A stretch of DNA of 64,000 bases from Prostheceraeus crozeri (taxonomy: Eukaryota > Platyhelminthes > Polycladida > Euryleptidae), in the NCBI GenBank assembly GCA_907163375.1, contig CAJQUW010014747.1:310001-374000 (forward strand), in the 5' to 3' direction. The first letter of the stretch is position 1; every line of letters starts with the position of its first letter. The position numbers and the translations under genes were made by a program. Of the stretch, positions 18,588 through 27,889 are shown piece after piece. The notes below the pieces were generated by a model. That model did not search any database and was not told the DNA's origin. It saw only the letters and a program-made list of their open reading frames with translations.

Positions 18588-19806
18588 TCACTGTCGATCA
18601 CTTAGATGAAAGATGTCGGCACGACGCATCCAAGAGTTCATACTTGAAGGATAACCAGTCCATTTAACAAGACACCATTCTTCACCTTGCCGTTTTTTAC
18701 ATCGAATGATTTTCTCTACCAAATATGTTTCACTTTCAGTGACTACCTCAATCTCATCGCGGTAAAAGCTACCCTCAATTTCTTCATTATCGTAATCTTT
18801 CAACTTGTAGGTGGTGGGAGAGTCTTTTTGATTAATCCTTGATACTGTAAATACCTCCTTTTTCCAATTCGGAAGGTACCCTTTAGCAAAAACACTCTTC
18901 ACTTTTGAGATACGAACTTTATCACCAATTTTCACATCACTTTTCACATGAGTGCGTTTACGTTGGAATGATTCGCGCACTTTATCTACATTGTCAGCAT
19001 TTACATCTACTGGTTTGAGTCCAATAGAACGATGGATAGAGTGATTGTAGGCATGGAGTGTATCTTGTAGAACCTTTGTCCAATTTTGTGTCAAGTTGGC
19101 AGTAAAATGTCGCCACAAGCGATTTTTTAATGTGCGATTAAAACGTTCAACGAGTGCAGCTTCATAAGCACTCTTTACACTAAACAACTCAATGTCATGC
19201 CTCTCAAATAATCTTCTCACATGCTGATTTTCAAACTCTTTTCCTTGATCACTCTGAATTCTTTTTGGAATGCGACCTTCTCGAAAAATTGTTTGGAATG
19301 CTTTTGCTACTCCTTTCCCTTCTTTAGTCTTTAAAGGTTGAGCCCACGCATAACGCGAGAAAATATCAATGACGGTTAAAATAAAATTATTGCCCGAGTT
19401 ATATTCTGAAATGGAGGCAACATCACACAAATCTGCTTGCCACTGTTCATCGATGTCATGAACAATATAATGGCGGGTGCGGTACTTCTTTTTTGCGTTT
19501 GTGGAGTGTATAGGTAGCCTGACCCTTTAACCATCGTTTCACTTGTGATTGTGGAAGACCACTCGCTTTTGATAATTTCTTGATAGATGCAAATCCTGCC
19601 GGATGTTTTACATCATAATAGATTGACTTCAGACGTTCAGTCGATGACGACTGACTCTTTTTCCTCCTTCTCATCTTTTTGTTTTCTTGCCTTTCAACAT
19701 TTACAACAACTGCAGCATTTAGCTTTAGCGGTTTTGCGATCGTGTTCATATTGCTTAGGGGTTTCATTGTGAGAGCTGGCGCAGCAAGTGCAAGTGACAA
19801 CGACAT
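18588..19806 (-). pseudogene. Polinton integrase, RVE type with chromodomain (fossil)
   Basis: Joins the element ends to target DNA, producing the 6-bp duplications seen here. The catalytic part (18,588-19,430) has the first Asp in CDVASIS, the second in RIQSDQGKEFEN and the Glu in VERFNRTLKNRLW, then KIGDKVRISK and a C-terminal chromodomain YLVEKIIRCKKRQGEEW, CLVKWTGYPSSMNSW. The upstream part (19,456-19,806) carries YYDVKHPAGFASIKKLSKAS and LPQSQVKRWL, a typical N-terminal region. The chromodomain may steer integration to histone marks. About one break. Confidence 0.9.
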
Positions 19807-19853
19807 TCACCTCTGGCGGCTCATTACATGGCAAGCAACACATCTGCTTCATA

Positions 19854-20546
19854 TTAATAGTCTGAGAACATGTATTTCCTGGGAGGAGCTGTTTTACGTT
19901 TTCCTTTTACTAGTTTTAGTGGCGATGTAGATCTACGTCGAGTTGTTCCTCTTGTTTGCTTAGTGAGTGTGGGAGGGGATGTAGCAGGTGACGTCTTAAA
20001 CCAATTTGTTGGCATTTTCATCGTCTGAAGCATTGGAGCAGTAGCCACTGTTGAATCAAGTTCTTTCAATGTCTCATTATTCAAAGCAAATTTTGGTACA
20101 TTATGCTTTTTCAATAGTTTAAGAAAGTATGACCAACCAGGTGGAACATAGCCCTGACGGCGCTTTCTACGTGTCGCATACTGAATCAAGTCTTCATAAC
20201 GTGAAGCATTAATCACTTTATTTTCATCTGTAATGATTTCTCCTCTATCATTTACATTGAGATGGGGTTCAATACTGTTGAAAAGAGATATGGCATGTAC
20301 GCGAGATGCTAAAGGTGTAGCAGTCGATACAGAGTCACGCATCTTATTCTTCAAGTTTTTCAATTGCTCAACAGTTTCCGATTGTAATAATACAGCACGA
20401 TGTGGATCTTTGATGTGAACATTTTGCTGATAATCTATTTCTTTCCTATATATTTGATTTGCAAGAGGTTGCTTTACTTGCTGCATGGCAGTCAATTGTA
20501 CATATTCATCCTGAGGAATAACAATCATGCGAGAATAAGAACTCAT
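19854..20546 (-). CDS. Polinton conserved protein, 230 codons, unknown
   Basis: Starts MSSYSRMIVIPQDEYVQLTA, a pattern (VIP-x-DEY-x-L) that recurs at the start of a poorly characterised Polinton protein. The middle is helical and charged (VEQLKNLKNKMRD). RRQGYVPPGWSYFLKLLKKH follows near residue 135, and the C-terminus is basic and S/T-rich. It overlaps the ATPase start by 4 bp, so the two are closely packed. A minor virion or scaffold role is likely only by position. It looks whole. Confidence 0.55.
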   Translation of the reverse strand: MSSYSRMIVIPQDEYVQLTAMQQVKQPLANQIYRKEIDYQQNVHIKDPHRAVLLQSETVEQLKNLKNKMRDSVSTATPLASRVHAISLFNSIEPHLNVNDRGEIITDENKVINASRYEDLIQYATRRKRRQGYVPPGWSYFLKLLKKHNVPKFALNNETLKELDSTVATAPMLQTMKMPTNWFKTSPATSPPTLTKQTRGTTRRRSTSPLKLVKGKRKTAPPRKYMFSDY

Positions 20547-21208
20547 AGTTTGTAGATAATCATGGGAGTTTTCAAAATATCACTTCGAAATCTAAATTCC
20601 TCCGGACACTCTTGCGTAAAGTCAATGAATAAGTAACCGTATGGCTTTTCAGTAGCTGCTTGAAAAATTTCAATTAAGGCTTTTGATCCTCTGGGTGCAA
20701 CTTGTCGCGCTAAAATTTCAAATTGACTTTTATCTCGCGGATTCTTGAAAATAGCATAATAGTGTGTATTCAGGTTTCGTGTACGAGCTTCTTTTCCATC
20801 AGGAAATAAATTTTGTGTGATATAGATGATAAAACACCTTTTATGATGTGCTGCACGAGTGAACATATCTGTAACATCTTTTGAATTCTTACTTTCTTTT
20901 AATAGATCATCCAATACAACAACATCATTAGACTGAAGTTTATCCACTGCAATAATTCCTTCATGTCGAATAAAGTTGCGACTTTGCAATTCCTGAAACA
21001 GCGACGGTTGATAAATACCATAACACCAAATCACTCGATTGATAGGTTCCTTAAACAACTCCCTTCTTTTATCCAATAAATTCAGCGTGAAAACAGTTTT
21101 ACCTGCATGAGATGGACCTGATACAGTCAGAACTTTATCACATTGAAGTCTGAAATCCATTTTATTACTTTGAGACTCAACATTTGCATAATTAACGCTT
21201 AGAGCCAA
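20543..21208 (-). CDS. FtsK/HerA-type genome-packaging ATPase of the Polinton
   Basis: 221 codons, full family size. Walker A GPSHAGKTVFTLNLLDKR lies at about residues 31-48. Walker B is NDVVVLDDLLKES near residue 92. A sensor-like RCFIIYITQNLF lies near 127, and the arginine-rich region is TRNLNTHYYAIFKNPRDKSQ. It is expected to pump DNA into capsids, as A32-like ATPases do in related viruses. It overlaps its neighbours on both sides. It looks whole. Confidence 0.92.
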   Translation of the reverse strand: MALSVNYANVESQSNKMDFRLQCDKVLTVSGPSHAGKTVFTLNLLDKRRELFKEPINRVIWCYGIYQPSLFQELQSRNFIRHEGIIAVDKLQSNDVVVLDDLLKESKNSKDVTDMFTRAAHHKRCFIIYITQNLFPDGKEARTRNLNTHYYAIFKNPRDKSQFEILARQVAPRGSKALIEIFQAATEKPYGYLFIDFTQECPEEFRFRSDILKTPMIIYKL

Positions 21209-21542
21209 AGATATTACCCAATAGGTTGCCCACGGCAGGAGCTATCATTGGAAGTATTGCTGAAAGGAAACCGCCCTTTTGTGTTAAAGTTTTCCTCTTT
21301 CTTTGAAGGGTGACTTTAGGATTGGAGATGAAACGCAATTTTGTAGCATATCGCTTAAGTAACTTTCGTTGTTTTGGCGCTAATTTCTTCGTCCTCAACT
21401 TTCTGACATGAGAAATAATTTCACAAATGAATTTATCGTTGGCATGTCGTATAGCATTGTATCGCTGATTTGCTTTCATTCGTCGGAGAGCTTGAATGGC
21501 TGAAGAAAACTTTGAAGACTTTTGACTTTTACGTTTCGCCAT
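21192..21542 (-). CDS. Basic, C-terminally hydrophobic protein (pX/pVI-like)
   Basis: 116 codons. The first ~90 residues are strongly basic (MAKRKSQKSSKFSSA, RKLRTKKLAPKQRKLLKRYA). The end is a glycine-rich hydrophobic helix, KGGFLSAILPMIAPAVGN. This layout is shared with small Polinton/adintovirus virion proteins compared to adenovirus pX or pVI, which help condense DNA or break membranes. It overlaps the ATPase gene. It looks whole. The role is inferred from composition. Confidence 0.6.
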   Translation of the reverse strand: MAKRKSQKSSKFSSAIQALRRMKANQRYNAIRHANDKFICEIISHVRKLRTKKLAPKQRKLLKRYATKLRFISNPKVTLQRKRKTLTQKGGFLSAILPMIAPAVGNLLGNIFGSKR

Positions 21543-21593
21543 TTTCCGTGTTAGTCTTTGCTAAAACCTGTCTTTACCACATTTGCATAGGTA

Positions 21594-21920
21594 CTAACTA
21601 TTGTGACATAAGTGACACTCGAAATGAGCAATATCACAGTGGTTACATTTGCAAAGTTGAATGCAATTACGTATGAAACAGCGTTGACAAAAAGCGTGCT
21701 TACATCTCTTGAAGATGCGCTTTTCATTTCCATCCTTTCGCTTACATACATCACAACACATATTTTCACCGTTACTGATGTCTATAGCAAGTCTTTTTGA
21801 AGATATGAATTTGCTAGCCTTTTCTAAATAATAGACGCATGTACAGGAATATACTTCGAGAGTGAGCAGACATAGCTCGAAAACCAGTTGTGCTACAATC
21901 AAGTACCACTGCATTTTCAA
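21594..21920 (-). CDS. Membrane-anchored RING-like protein of the Polinton
   Basis: 108 codons. A hydrophobic N-terminus (WYLIVAQLVFELCLLTLEVY, residues about 5-24) predicts a signal anchor. A cysteine/histidine module follows: CCDVCKRK, then CKHAFCQRCFIRNC and CKCNHC, close to a C3HC4 RING. Such proteins are usually ubiquitin ligases; a viral version could act on host membrane proteins. It is unusual to find it in an element of this kind, though RING proteins are common in large DNA viruses. It overlaps the next gene by 4 bp. Confidence 0.6.
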   Translation of the reverse strand: MKMQWYLIVAQLVFELCLLTLEVYSCTCVYYLEKASKFISSKRLAIDISNGENMCCDVCKRKDGNEKRIFKRCKHAFCQRCFIRNCIQLCKCNHCDIAHFECHLCHNS

Positions 21921-22327
21921 TTTTTCTTTATGGAAAGTTGAATGTGAATATCTGAAATCGCTTCAATCACTAGACTGCTACCATGATGGTTAAATGCGTT
22001 AAGACGTTCAGCAATTTTTATCATATGTCTTTTAAAAAATTCTTGGGGGTGATCTACCACTTCCATTGAATAAGAAGCAAAATGGAAAGAGCGACTTTCT
22101 ACCTCTTCCTTTCCAAAATGACTAAACTTAATTTTCGCAACTAATCGCGCCATGACAATGCTATCAGAGAATGTATTCATTAACTCTAGAAATAGAGTGC
22201 TAGCATCATCGACCACTGCTTCGATGTCGGTCTCATCTTTATGAAAATTTATCACATAATCTTGAACAGCTCCTTTTAAACTTTGCCTATGAAAATGTAA
22301 TGTTCCGCAGTCGTTTGAGAAAGACAT
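21917..22327 (-). CDS. Stand-alone homologue of the polymerase N-terminal domain
   Basis: 136 codons. FFKRHMIKIAERLNAFNHHG, SSLVIEAISDIHIQLSI and the preceding VMARLVAKIKFSHFGKEEVE follow the same order as WLNFHIQCLKSNVDKFN, SALIFDGVDSAIFKISLLE and YLKLKYIKIDFQTGQVTE of the element's own polymerase. I infer that it is a free copy of the domain that precedes the exonuclease in Polinton polymerases, perhaps acting in priming or complex assembly. The alignment is by eye. It looks whole. Confidence 0.5.
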   Translation of the reverse strand: MSFSNDCGTLHFHRQSLKGAVQDYVINFHKDETDIEAVVDDASTLFLELMNTFSDSIVMARLVAKIKFSHFGKEEVESRSFHFASYSMEVVDHPQEFFKRHMIKIAERLNAFNHHGSSLVIEAISDIHIQLSIKKN

Positions 22328-22404
22328 GATCGCCCTTTATCTAACCCATCCATTGCATGAAAACAACAACTCTTCTCATAGTAACATTTATTGAATAACT
22401 GTAA

Positions 22405-22930
22405 CAAGCATGCATTATAAATCAATGGTTTGAAAGAGATAAAATAGATACAGCTGGTAACTATCATACAGCGAGCAATGATAACCATACAGGACTTTGG
22501 CAGTGCTGAGGTAAGGAGGAAAGAAGCATTGGTTATGAACGTAGCTACTACAACGAACAGACAAATCCTTAAAACGTTTCGTGACTTCATGATAATGTTG
22601 ATTCACTCTACTATCCCAAGGTGGGAGCAAAATATCATCAATGATTAGATTGGGAAATACTTTCCTCTCCTTACCAGGATTATTACAAAAGATGCGTATA
22701 ACATTGAAAGCAGCTAACCATCGTTTAAAGTCAATAAGAAGAGCACTCTCACAAGAAAAGCCATAGTCTTGCTAATATTTCAGATTAAGTCCATGAATGT
22801 GTTTTCTCGCCCATTGATCAACATTGGGATTGCAGTTGGCATGTTGATGATAGACACTGACAATCTGATATGTCCAATTGTTCATAGCAATAGCACTGAG
22901 CTCCTGTACAGGTTCACCCTCACAATCCAT
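22405..22930 (-). pseudogene. Exonuclease-like (DEDD, RNase H-fold) protein part (fossil)
   Basis: The start IIIFMDCEGEPVQELSAIAM has a beta strand followed by D-x-E-G, as in DEDD exonucleases. QIVSVYHQHANCNPNVDQWA and RKHIHGLNL follow, and the tail contains NLIIDDILLPPWDSRVNQHY. A TTTTAG acceptor-like site stands just before the start. AATAAA on the minus strand lies at about 22,387-22,392, after the end. The nuclease assignment rests on the D-x-E-G block only. About one break. Confidence 0.4.
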
Positions 22931-22982
22931 AAAAATGATGATAGAAGCCTAAAACGGAAATTTACACATCTAAGGAAACGTT

Positions 22983-23231
22983 CTATAACATATTACAAAA
23001 TGAAGAATTACATCGATGCTTTTCACGACAAAATACACAAATGATATGATGGCAACGAAGAAGTAAAATGTATCTAATAAGACCACGTCCACGACACTCA
23101 AAGCACATAAGCGAATTGTCATAGGGTAGAGTTAGGAAAGGACTAGTAATTCTCCTTCTTTGATTTGCGTTTTGATGCAGCATTCTTCTCCGACTTGCGC
23201 TTCGTACCACTGCTGTTAAGGATTTGATCAA
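22983..23231 (-). CDS. Second small RING-like protein of the Polinton
   Basis: 82 codons. The C-terminal half has LMCFECRGRG, then LLRCHHIICVFCREKHRC and CNML. This C-x2-C, C-x-H-x3-C-x2-C series is compatible with a compressed RING. The N-terminal half is basic (SASRRRMLHQNANQRRR). It overlaps the end of the next upstream gene. The start codon is uncertain. Confidence 0.45.
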   Translation of the reverse strand: MIKSLTAVVRSASRRRMLHQNANQRRRITSPFLTLPYDNSLMCFECRGRGLIRYILLLRCHHIICVFCREKHRCNSSFCNML

Positions 23232-23926
23232 TTATGTCGTCCACGTTGGGTGGTTTTGGAATATATAGGATGGATTCCATATGCATGGAGAGAGAGGCTA
23301 TTTTATTATCCTTATGCCGACCATAATATAGCCCATTCACTTTGAAAAGGATATCCCAAGTACCTTCTCCGAGCTCATCGCTTGTGATGGGTGTTGAATG
23401 ATCTCCCTCCTTCTTATAGTAAGTGCACCAATGTGATACCGGTAGGCAAATTTGATTACCATCCCAAATCTTTCAATAGGGAGTATCCTTGTCATCTCTC
23501 GCCTTCCACTCTTGAACAAGAGGAGTAGGAATGTCCATATTTAATGTCACGTACTCCTCAATAATATCAAGTTGGCGGCGAATGTACGGACTCACGGGGA
23601 TCAGTATGTAGTCCCCATACTGATTGCGCATTATCTTGACATCCGTGGAAGGGAGCATTCCCGTTTGGAGTACTACGCTATGACCGTCATAACGCAAGAC
23701 TTGTTTAAATTTACGCTGTAGCGGTGTAGGATTATGTACCTTGGTTGTTTCTTCCACTGGCCTCAGTTGTAGATGATCTGATCGTAGCGAACCTTGTAAC
23801 GTTTGACCGCCATTTTGTCCTACTAGTGCAGCAGATGGAGTAGATGCCTGAAAATGAAAAAGATTGTATTAAGTTTACGTTCAAAGGAGGAGAGGGAGGA
23901 AAGTAGCGACTTACCATTTTAGTTGG
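23143..23926 (-). pseudogene. First leftward gene of the Polinton, unknown (fossil)
   Basis: Behind a TATA box lies an ATG directly followed by GTAAGT, then a TTTTCAG site and a coding region whose best segment (23,473-23,757) reads MEETTKVHNPTPLQRKFKQV and VVLQTGMLPSTDVKIMRNQ. The last segment (23,143-23,340) ends in a lysine-rich tail (GTKRKSEKNAASKRKSKKEN). The start copies the layout of the polymerase gene at the other side of the element. No family recognised. About two breaks. Confidence 0.45.
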
Positions 23927-24022
23927 ATAATAGAATAGGGAACTAGAGAGAGAGAGAGAGAATGTGCGTCCGTCACTCGTGTGATTCAACGATGGAATGA
24001 TTCTCACTGTGGAAGGCTCGCT

Positions 24023-24031
24023 ATTTATATA
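24023..24031 (-). promoter_or_regulatory. TATA box of the leftward Polinton genes
   Basis: Minus strand TATATAAAT, about 95 bp before the ATG-GTAAGT start. It is followed by a CT-rich repeat (AGAGAG on +) in the leader. Confidence 0.75.
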
Positions 24032-24185
24032 GAAATGCTTGATTCCCATTGGATGATGATCCTCATTGGACAATAACATCAAGCTGATTCCAAATCTGGC
24101 CTCCGTTTACCAATCCGAGCCTTCATTCGCCCGCTGGAGCTGTTTCTTGGGAAATTCTAACTCTGTCGTTTTTCGTCAATCTCCC

Positions 24186-25047
24186 AAAATCTTAAATGGC
24201 GTCTCACATCTAAACGAAGACAGATATGAACAAGCCGTTTCTTTCAGTGAATTTGTCTCACTCTTAGCTTTCAAACGAGCTATTGCACGACAAAATCCGT
24301 CCACTAGAAGCCAAGATCGAAGCGAGCTCTCCCGAGGGGGGGGGGAGGTCAGTGAAATTTGATGAAAAATGTTTTGGTGAAGGTCCCAGGTCGAAATTCC
24401 ACACTTTGGAAAATTTTCAAAATTTTACCCATACAAAGCCACTCTGACACTTAGGATTTTTTCAGGTGAGCGAGCTCCGACCTAAAATTTTGTAACAGCT
24501 CTAACTTTTGAACGGCTGGTCCGATTGACTCGCGGCAAAAATGGCGTCGAGCAGTTTTTTCTCCTCTTTCAAACGAGTAGCTGTACGACAAAATCCGTTT
24601 ACTAGAACCAAAGTTAGAAGATTGGTGTCGGGGGGGGCGGTCAGTGAAATTTGATGAAAAATGTTTTGGTGAAGGTCCCAGGTCGAAATTCCACACTTTG
24701 GAAAATTTTCAAAATTTTACCCATACAAAGCCACTCTGACACTTAGGATTGGATTTTTTCAGGTGAGCTACGACAGTCCACCCTCCCAACCTGGCCGGCA
24801 CACCACGCCAACCTCGACAGCACATCACCGCGCGCTATACGACGGCCGGTCAGAGGGGGGGAGACGTCAGCGAACCTGGCGGACGCACTTGGCCGGCACA
24901 CCACGACACTCTGTCGTTCCAGAGGGGGGGGACGTCAGACTCAAAGCACCACGGCGGCCGACCACGACACTCTGCCGTTCCAGGGGGGGGGACGTCAGCG
25001 ACGGCGGCCATCTTGCGCTATCCAGAAGTGGAGTTTTACTTACTACT
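24186..25047 (-). repeat. Polinton terminal inverted repeat, right
   Basis: Inverted copy of 2,864-3,716. It differs by a few substitutions in the C/G runs and small length changes. It carries two copies of the ~290-bp subterminal unit. Confidence 0.93.
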
Positions 25048-25053
25048 TTCGTC
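25048..25053. repeat. Polinton target-site duplication, right
   Basis: TTCGTC, identical to 2,858-2,863. Confidence 0.95.
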
Positions 25054-25645
25054 AAATAAGAAATTGCTGTCTGCCATCGGAAACTAAGCAAAAACAAATT
25101 ACCACATCGAAGATAGTCCTATTCATTGAAGAGTGAGGGACCTAAAAGACGATAATATCATTGGAACGATTATACCGTCGGAAAAAAGTGCCGTTTTCAC
25201 GATTTTTGTGTTCAGTATGAAATTGGGTTACAACAAGACGACGGTATTCCTTAGTCCACAGCATTTTGCGCTCTGTCCACTAAAATATTCTTCGCCACCA
25301 TTGGCGCTGTTGAGATGTGCAACGGCTATGAATTGAAGCCCGAACCCGACCACCTGCCACACGAACCATAACTTTGAACCCGACCCGAAGGTTTTAACGA
25401 TGATAACTATTATGGCACGAACATAGCGAAAAATTATTTCAACCGTTGATATTGTATTTCCCAGTATTTAGGCTTGAGTCTTTGTGAAAAAGCTACTAAA
25501 GGAGAAGGAAATTTCTCTTTTTCACAACGACAATCTTTAGGCCAATATATTGTTTTCTATTTGTGGAGTGATAGGGCCTATTGCGTGATTGTTTCCTAAA
25601 GTTTGTAAAGTGTGAATGTCACACATTGCTGTAATATATTGAATT
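25054..25645. other. Flanking host DNA, nothing recognised
   Basis: No frame with family motifs. Confidence 0.5.
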
Positions 25646-26615
25646 CAGGGTGGCGGCCGACCCATGGAATCCAAAGCACAAATTTTATGGATGACGGCTA
25701 CCACGCTCCCATTGTTTGTACGCAAACTGATAAAAAAGGATGACAATTAGGAATTCTTCTGACGTTAACGGTCTTCGTCCATTGTGGCAGTCTTCCTGGT
25801 TTCTCTTGTCGATGCTTCTGGATAAGTTGGTGTTATCGTGCTTTTGTATTAAGATGTGGATTTTGATATCATGGCTTTCTCTCATGGCATGAATACGCTG
25901 CAGTTCAAAATGTAGCGTTTCAAAATGCGATTTGTTGCTTCAACTTTACATGTTTGAAAATTGAAGTCTGAAATATCGGCTAAGTACAACTTCATAGAAT
26001 TTTATGAATCAGATGATGAAAATGAATCATTTTCAGGAAGCGAACTTTTCCATCAATATGAAATCATTTAGATTCCAGAAGTAGCTCACTGGCTGCAGGC
26101 CATTAAGGAAAAGTAGATGTTTATAATCTTAAGAACCGCCACTCACAAAAATCAAAAATTTTGAAAACTGAGTGCGACAGAGTCAAATATCGTTCACGTC
26201 ATAATTTGGTGGCAAAATTCTAACCGGAAGGCATGATTTAAGCAGTTTAAAGCAAAAAATGTTTTTAACGTCACTGCTCCCCTTACCGGGGGCTTGGACG
26301 GTGCTGACATAGTCAGACTTTGATCTGGAACGTTGTGATCTTTTAGTACGAATGCCCTTCCTGACGACTTCCAGTGACACTTTCGGAGCTCGACCTCTGG
26401 ACCGAATGATCGCTAGGCCAAGCATTTAGCCACTATGCCACGGAGTCCACGTGCTTCACTGTTTTGAAAGTAGTTTAAAGCAGTGTCCGGATAATTTTTG
26501 AGCGGTATAATTGGAATAAAATATCTGGTCATTATAAAAAAATGGCGTGGAAATTCGATGATATAGCCCGGGAATCGCCCGGGAATTTGAAGCTTGAAAT
26601 CTGGCCGCCACCCTG
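25646..26615. mobile_element. hAT-like non-autonomous element with nested SINE
   Basis: Bounded by CAGGGTGGCGGCC at the left and its reverse complement GGCCGCCACCCTG at the right. No coding region for a transposase is left. CCCGGGAAT repeats near the right end match those at 2,260-2,340. Flanking 8-mers do not match, so no target duplication is claimed. A tRNA-derived SINE occupies the right third. Confidence 0.55.
26268..26450 (-). mobile_element. tRNA-derived SINE, copy A
   Basis: On the minus strand the head reads CTCCGTGGCATAGTGGCTAA (A-box-like TGGCATAGTGG) and later GGTCGAGCTCC (B-box-like). A body with GGAAGGGCATTCG follows, ending near CCGGTAAGGGGAGCAGTGAC. Copies B and C elsewhere in the window share this whole order. 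Confidence 0.75.
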
Positions 26616-27690
26616 TTATTAAAGCCACCCATGACGTTGACAACTCATTCAATAGGCTGGACATTTAAAAGAAAGCGTCAATAAATGATGACATTAAAAA
26701 TACAATTTAAACAAAAAAACAGTGTTTTTTTCAACCCTAATTCTACCTAAAGTTCAATTTTTTGTATGTAACTTTACGGGAAGGACTTTGAATATAATAA
26801 TGTTATGAACTCATACATAGTGTTTCTGTCCTTGTAGAGGATTGAGATAAGTGCAGTGTTTGAGTGTAAATTTACTTCAATTTTATCGCAATGTTTTCGT
26901 TTCGGTGATAGTCATGCTTAACGTAATTTCTTGCTGTAGACAGGGTTCATCGTAGAGCTTGCGAAGGTTTTGCGTCAGCTATTGGATTGCTACAACAACT
27001 GGTATGTATTTTTTGTCTTTCTGGAGTAACAACCCTGCTCAAGTGTTTGTCATAGCTCATATACGTAAAATGCTCTACAATTATGAATTATTTGCTAATG
27101 ACGATCCGAAATTGATTTGCAACATGATCCATCGTTTTAAACAGGGCACTATGTAGTGAAACGAGGCTGTGCTTTGTCAAGTATTGCTTTTCTACGGAAC
27201 TTAGATAGTAACTAATTGGACATCAAAGTTTTTTCATTTGCATTCTTTTACTTTTGGTTGGGTCGTGATAAATGCACTGAGTGATGAAACCGATCGACCC
27301 GTGTGTGTTATAGTGTGGTCATAAACAATTTCGGCTAAAAGAAAAGTAAGCGATATTTTGAAAATTTGGTAAACAAAATACTTGAGATGAAGAACCTCCC
27401 GTGCGTAACCATACATTTGTATTCTATTGTAGCACATTTTGAAAAGATAATAATCATTTCTCATTTGTGGTCACAATACGAAAGCAGTAAAGAATTGTAA
27501 TAATTCATGATTGTATTGGATTGAAAAATATTTATTTCTGTTTTCCTTGAAATATTTCTTCATTATGCCAAAATAATTAATTCAAGAAAACAAAATAATA
27601 TGTTAAAATTGAGAGATTGTCGGGTATTTCTCATTCATCATGTATGTGTATGTTATCCTGGCAAGATAGCGATGGAAAATAATCTATTGA
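26616..27690. other. No gene recognised; possible missing N-terminal exons
   Basis: The first exons of the RAD54B-type gene would be expected here or further upstream, but nothing convincing was seen. Confidence 0.4.
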
Positions 27691-27699
27691 AGAAGCTTG

Positions 27700-27889
27700 T
27701 CTGGTACTTTTAGATTCGGACGCGGATCGGGTTATAGCTACTCTACTCTATCATCTTTGTCGGAGGGAGACACTCTTGCTGTTGGAGGTAAAGCGATAGA
27801 AATAATCTCCTATGTTTTAGATGAAGATTATCGGTCTGGACGATGCTTTAATGGACACACTAGTGAATCTGTTTCCTGTAAGAAGCCTG
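27700..27889 (+). CDS. RAD54B: RAD54B exon (N-terminal conserved block)
   Basis: Encodes [30 protein letters not shown] and [11 protein letters not shown], matching the human GRGIGYKF, EGQTLMICGKEIEVMGVI and DDFSSGRCF. Donor CCTG/GTAAGT, phase 1. The acceptor is uncertain by some tens of bases. Confidence 0.8.

Larger units (their letters stand above)
2864..25047. mobile_element. Polinton/Maverick element, fossil, 22.2 kb
   Basis: A complete-length Polinton by its ends. It has ~855-bp terminal inverted repeats starting AGTAGTAAGT and an exact 6-bp target duplication. Recognisable parts are protein-primed DNA polymerase B, integrase with chromodomain, packaging ATPase, adenain-like protease, major capsid protein, two related putative virion proteins, basic core and pX-like proteins, two RING-like proteins, an exonuclease-like part, a TBP-like protein and several unknowns. 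It is broken in several genes (roughly five to eight breaks). The two inverted repeats differ at very few places, so it is probably young. A Penelope fragment is nested at 6,021-7,032. Many of its genes have their own TATA box. Confidence 0.95.

Noticed and set aside
26959-27156. Possible N-terminal RAD54B exon
   Set aside because: No similarity to the expected block before GRGxGY, and splice phase could not be tested.
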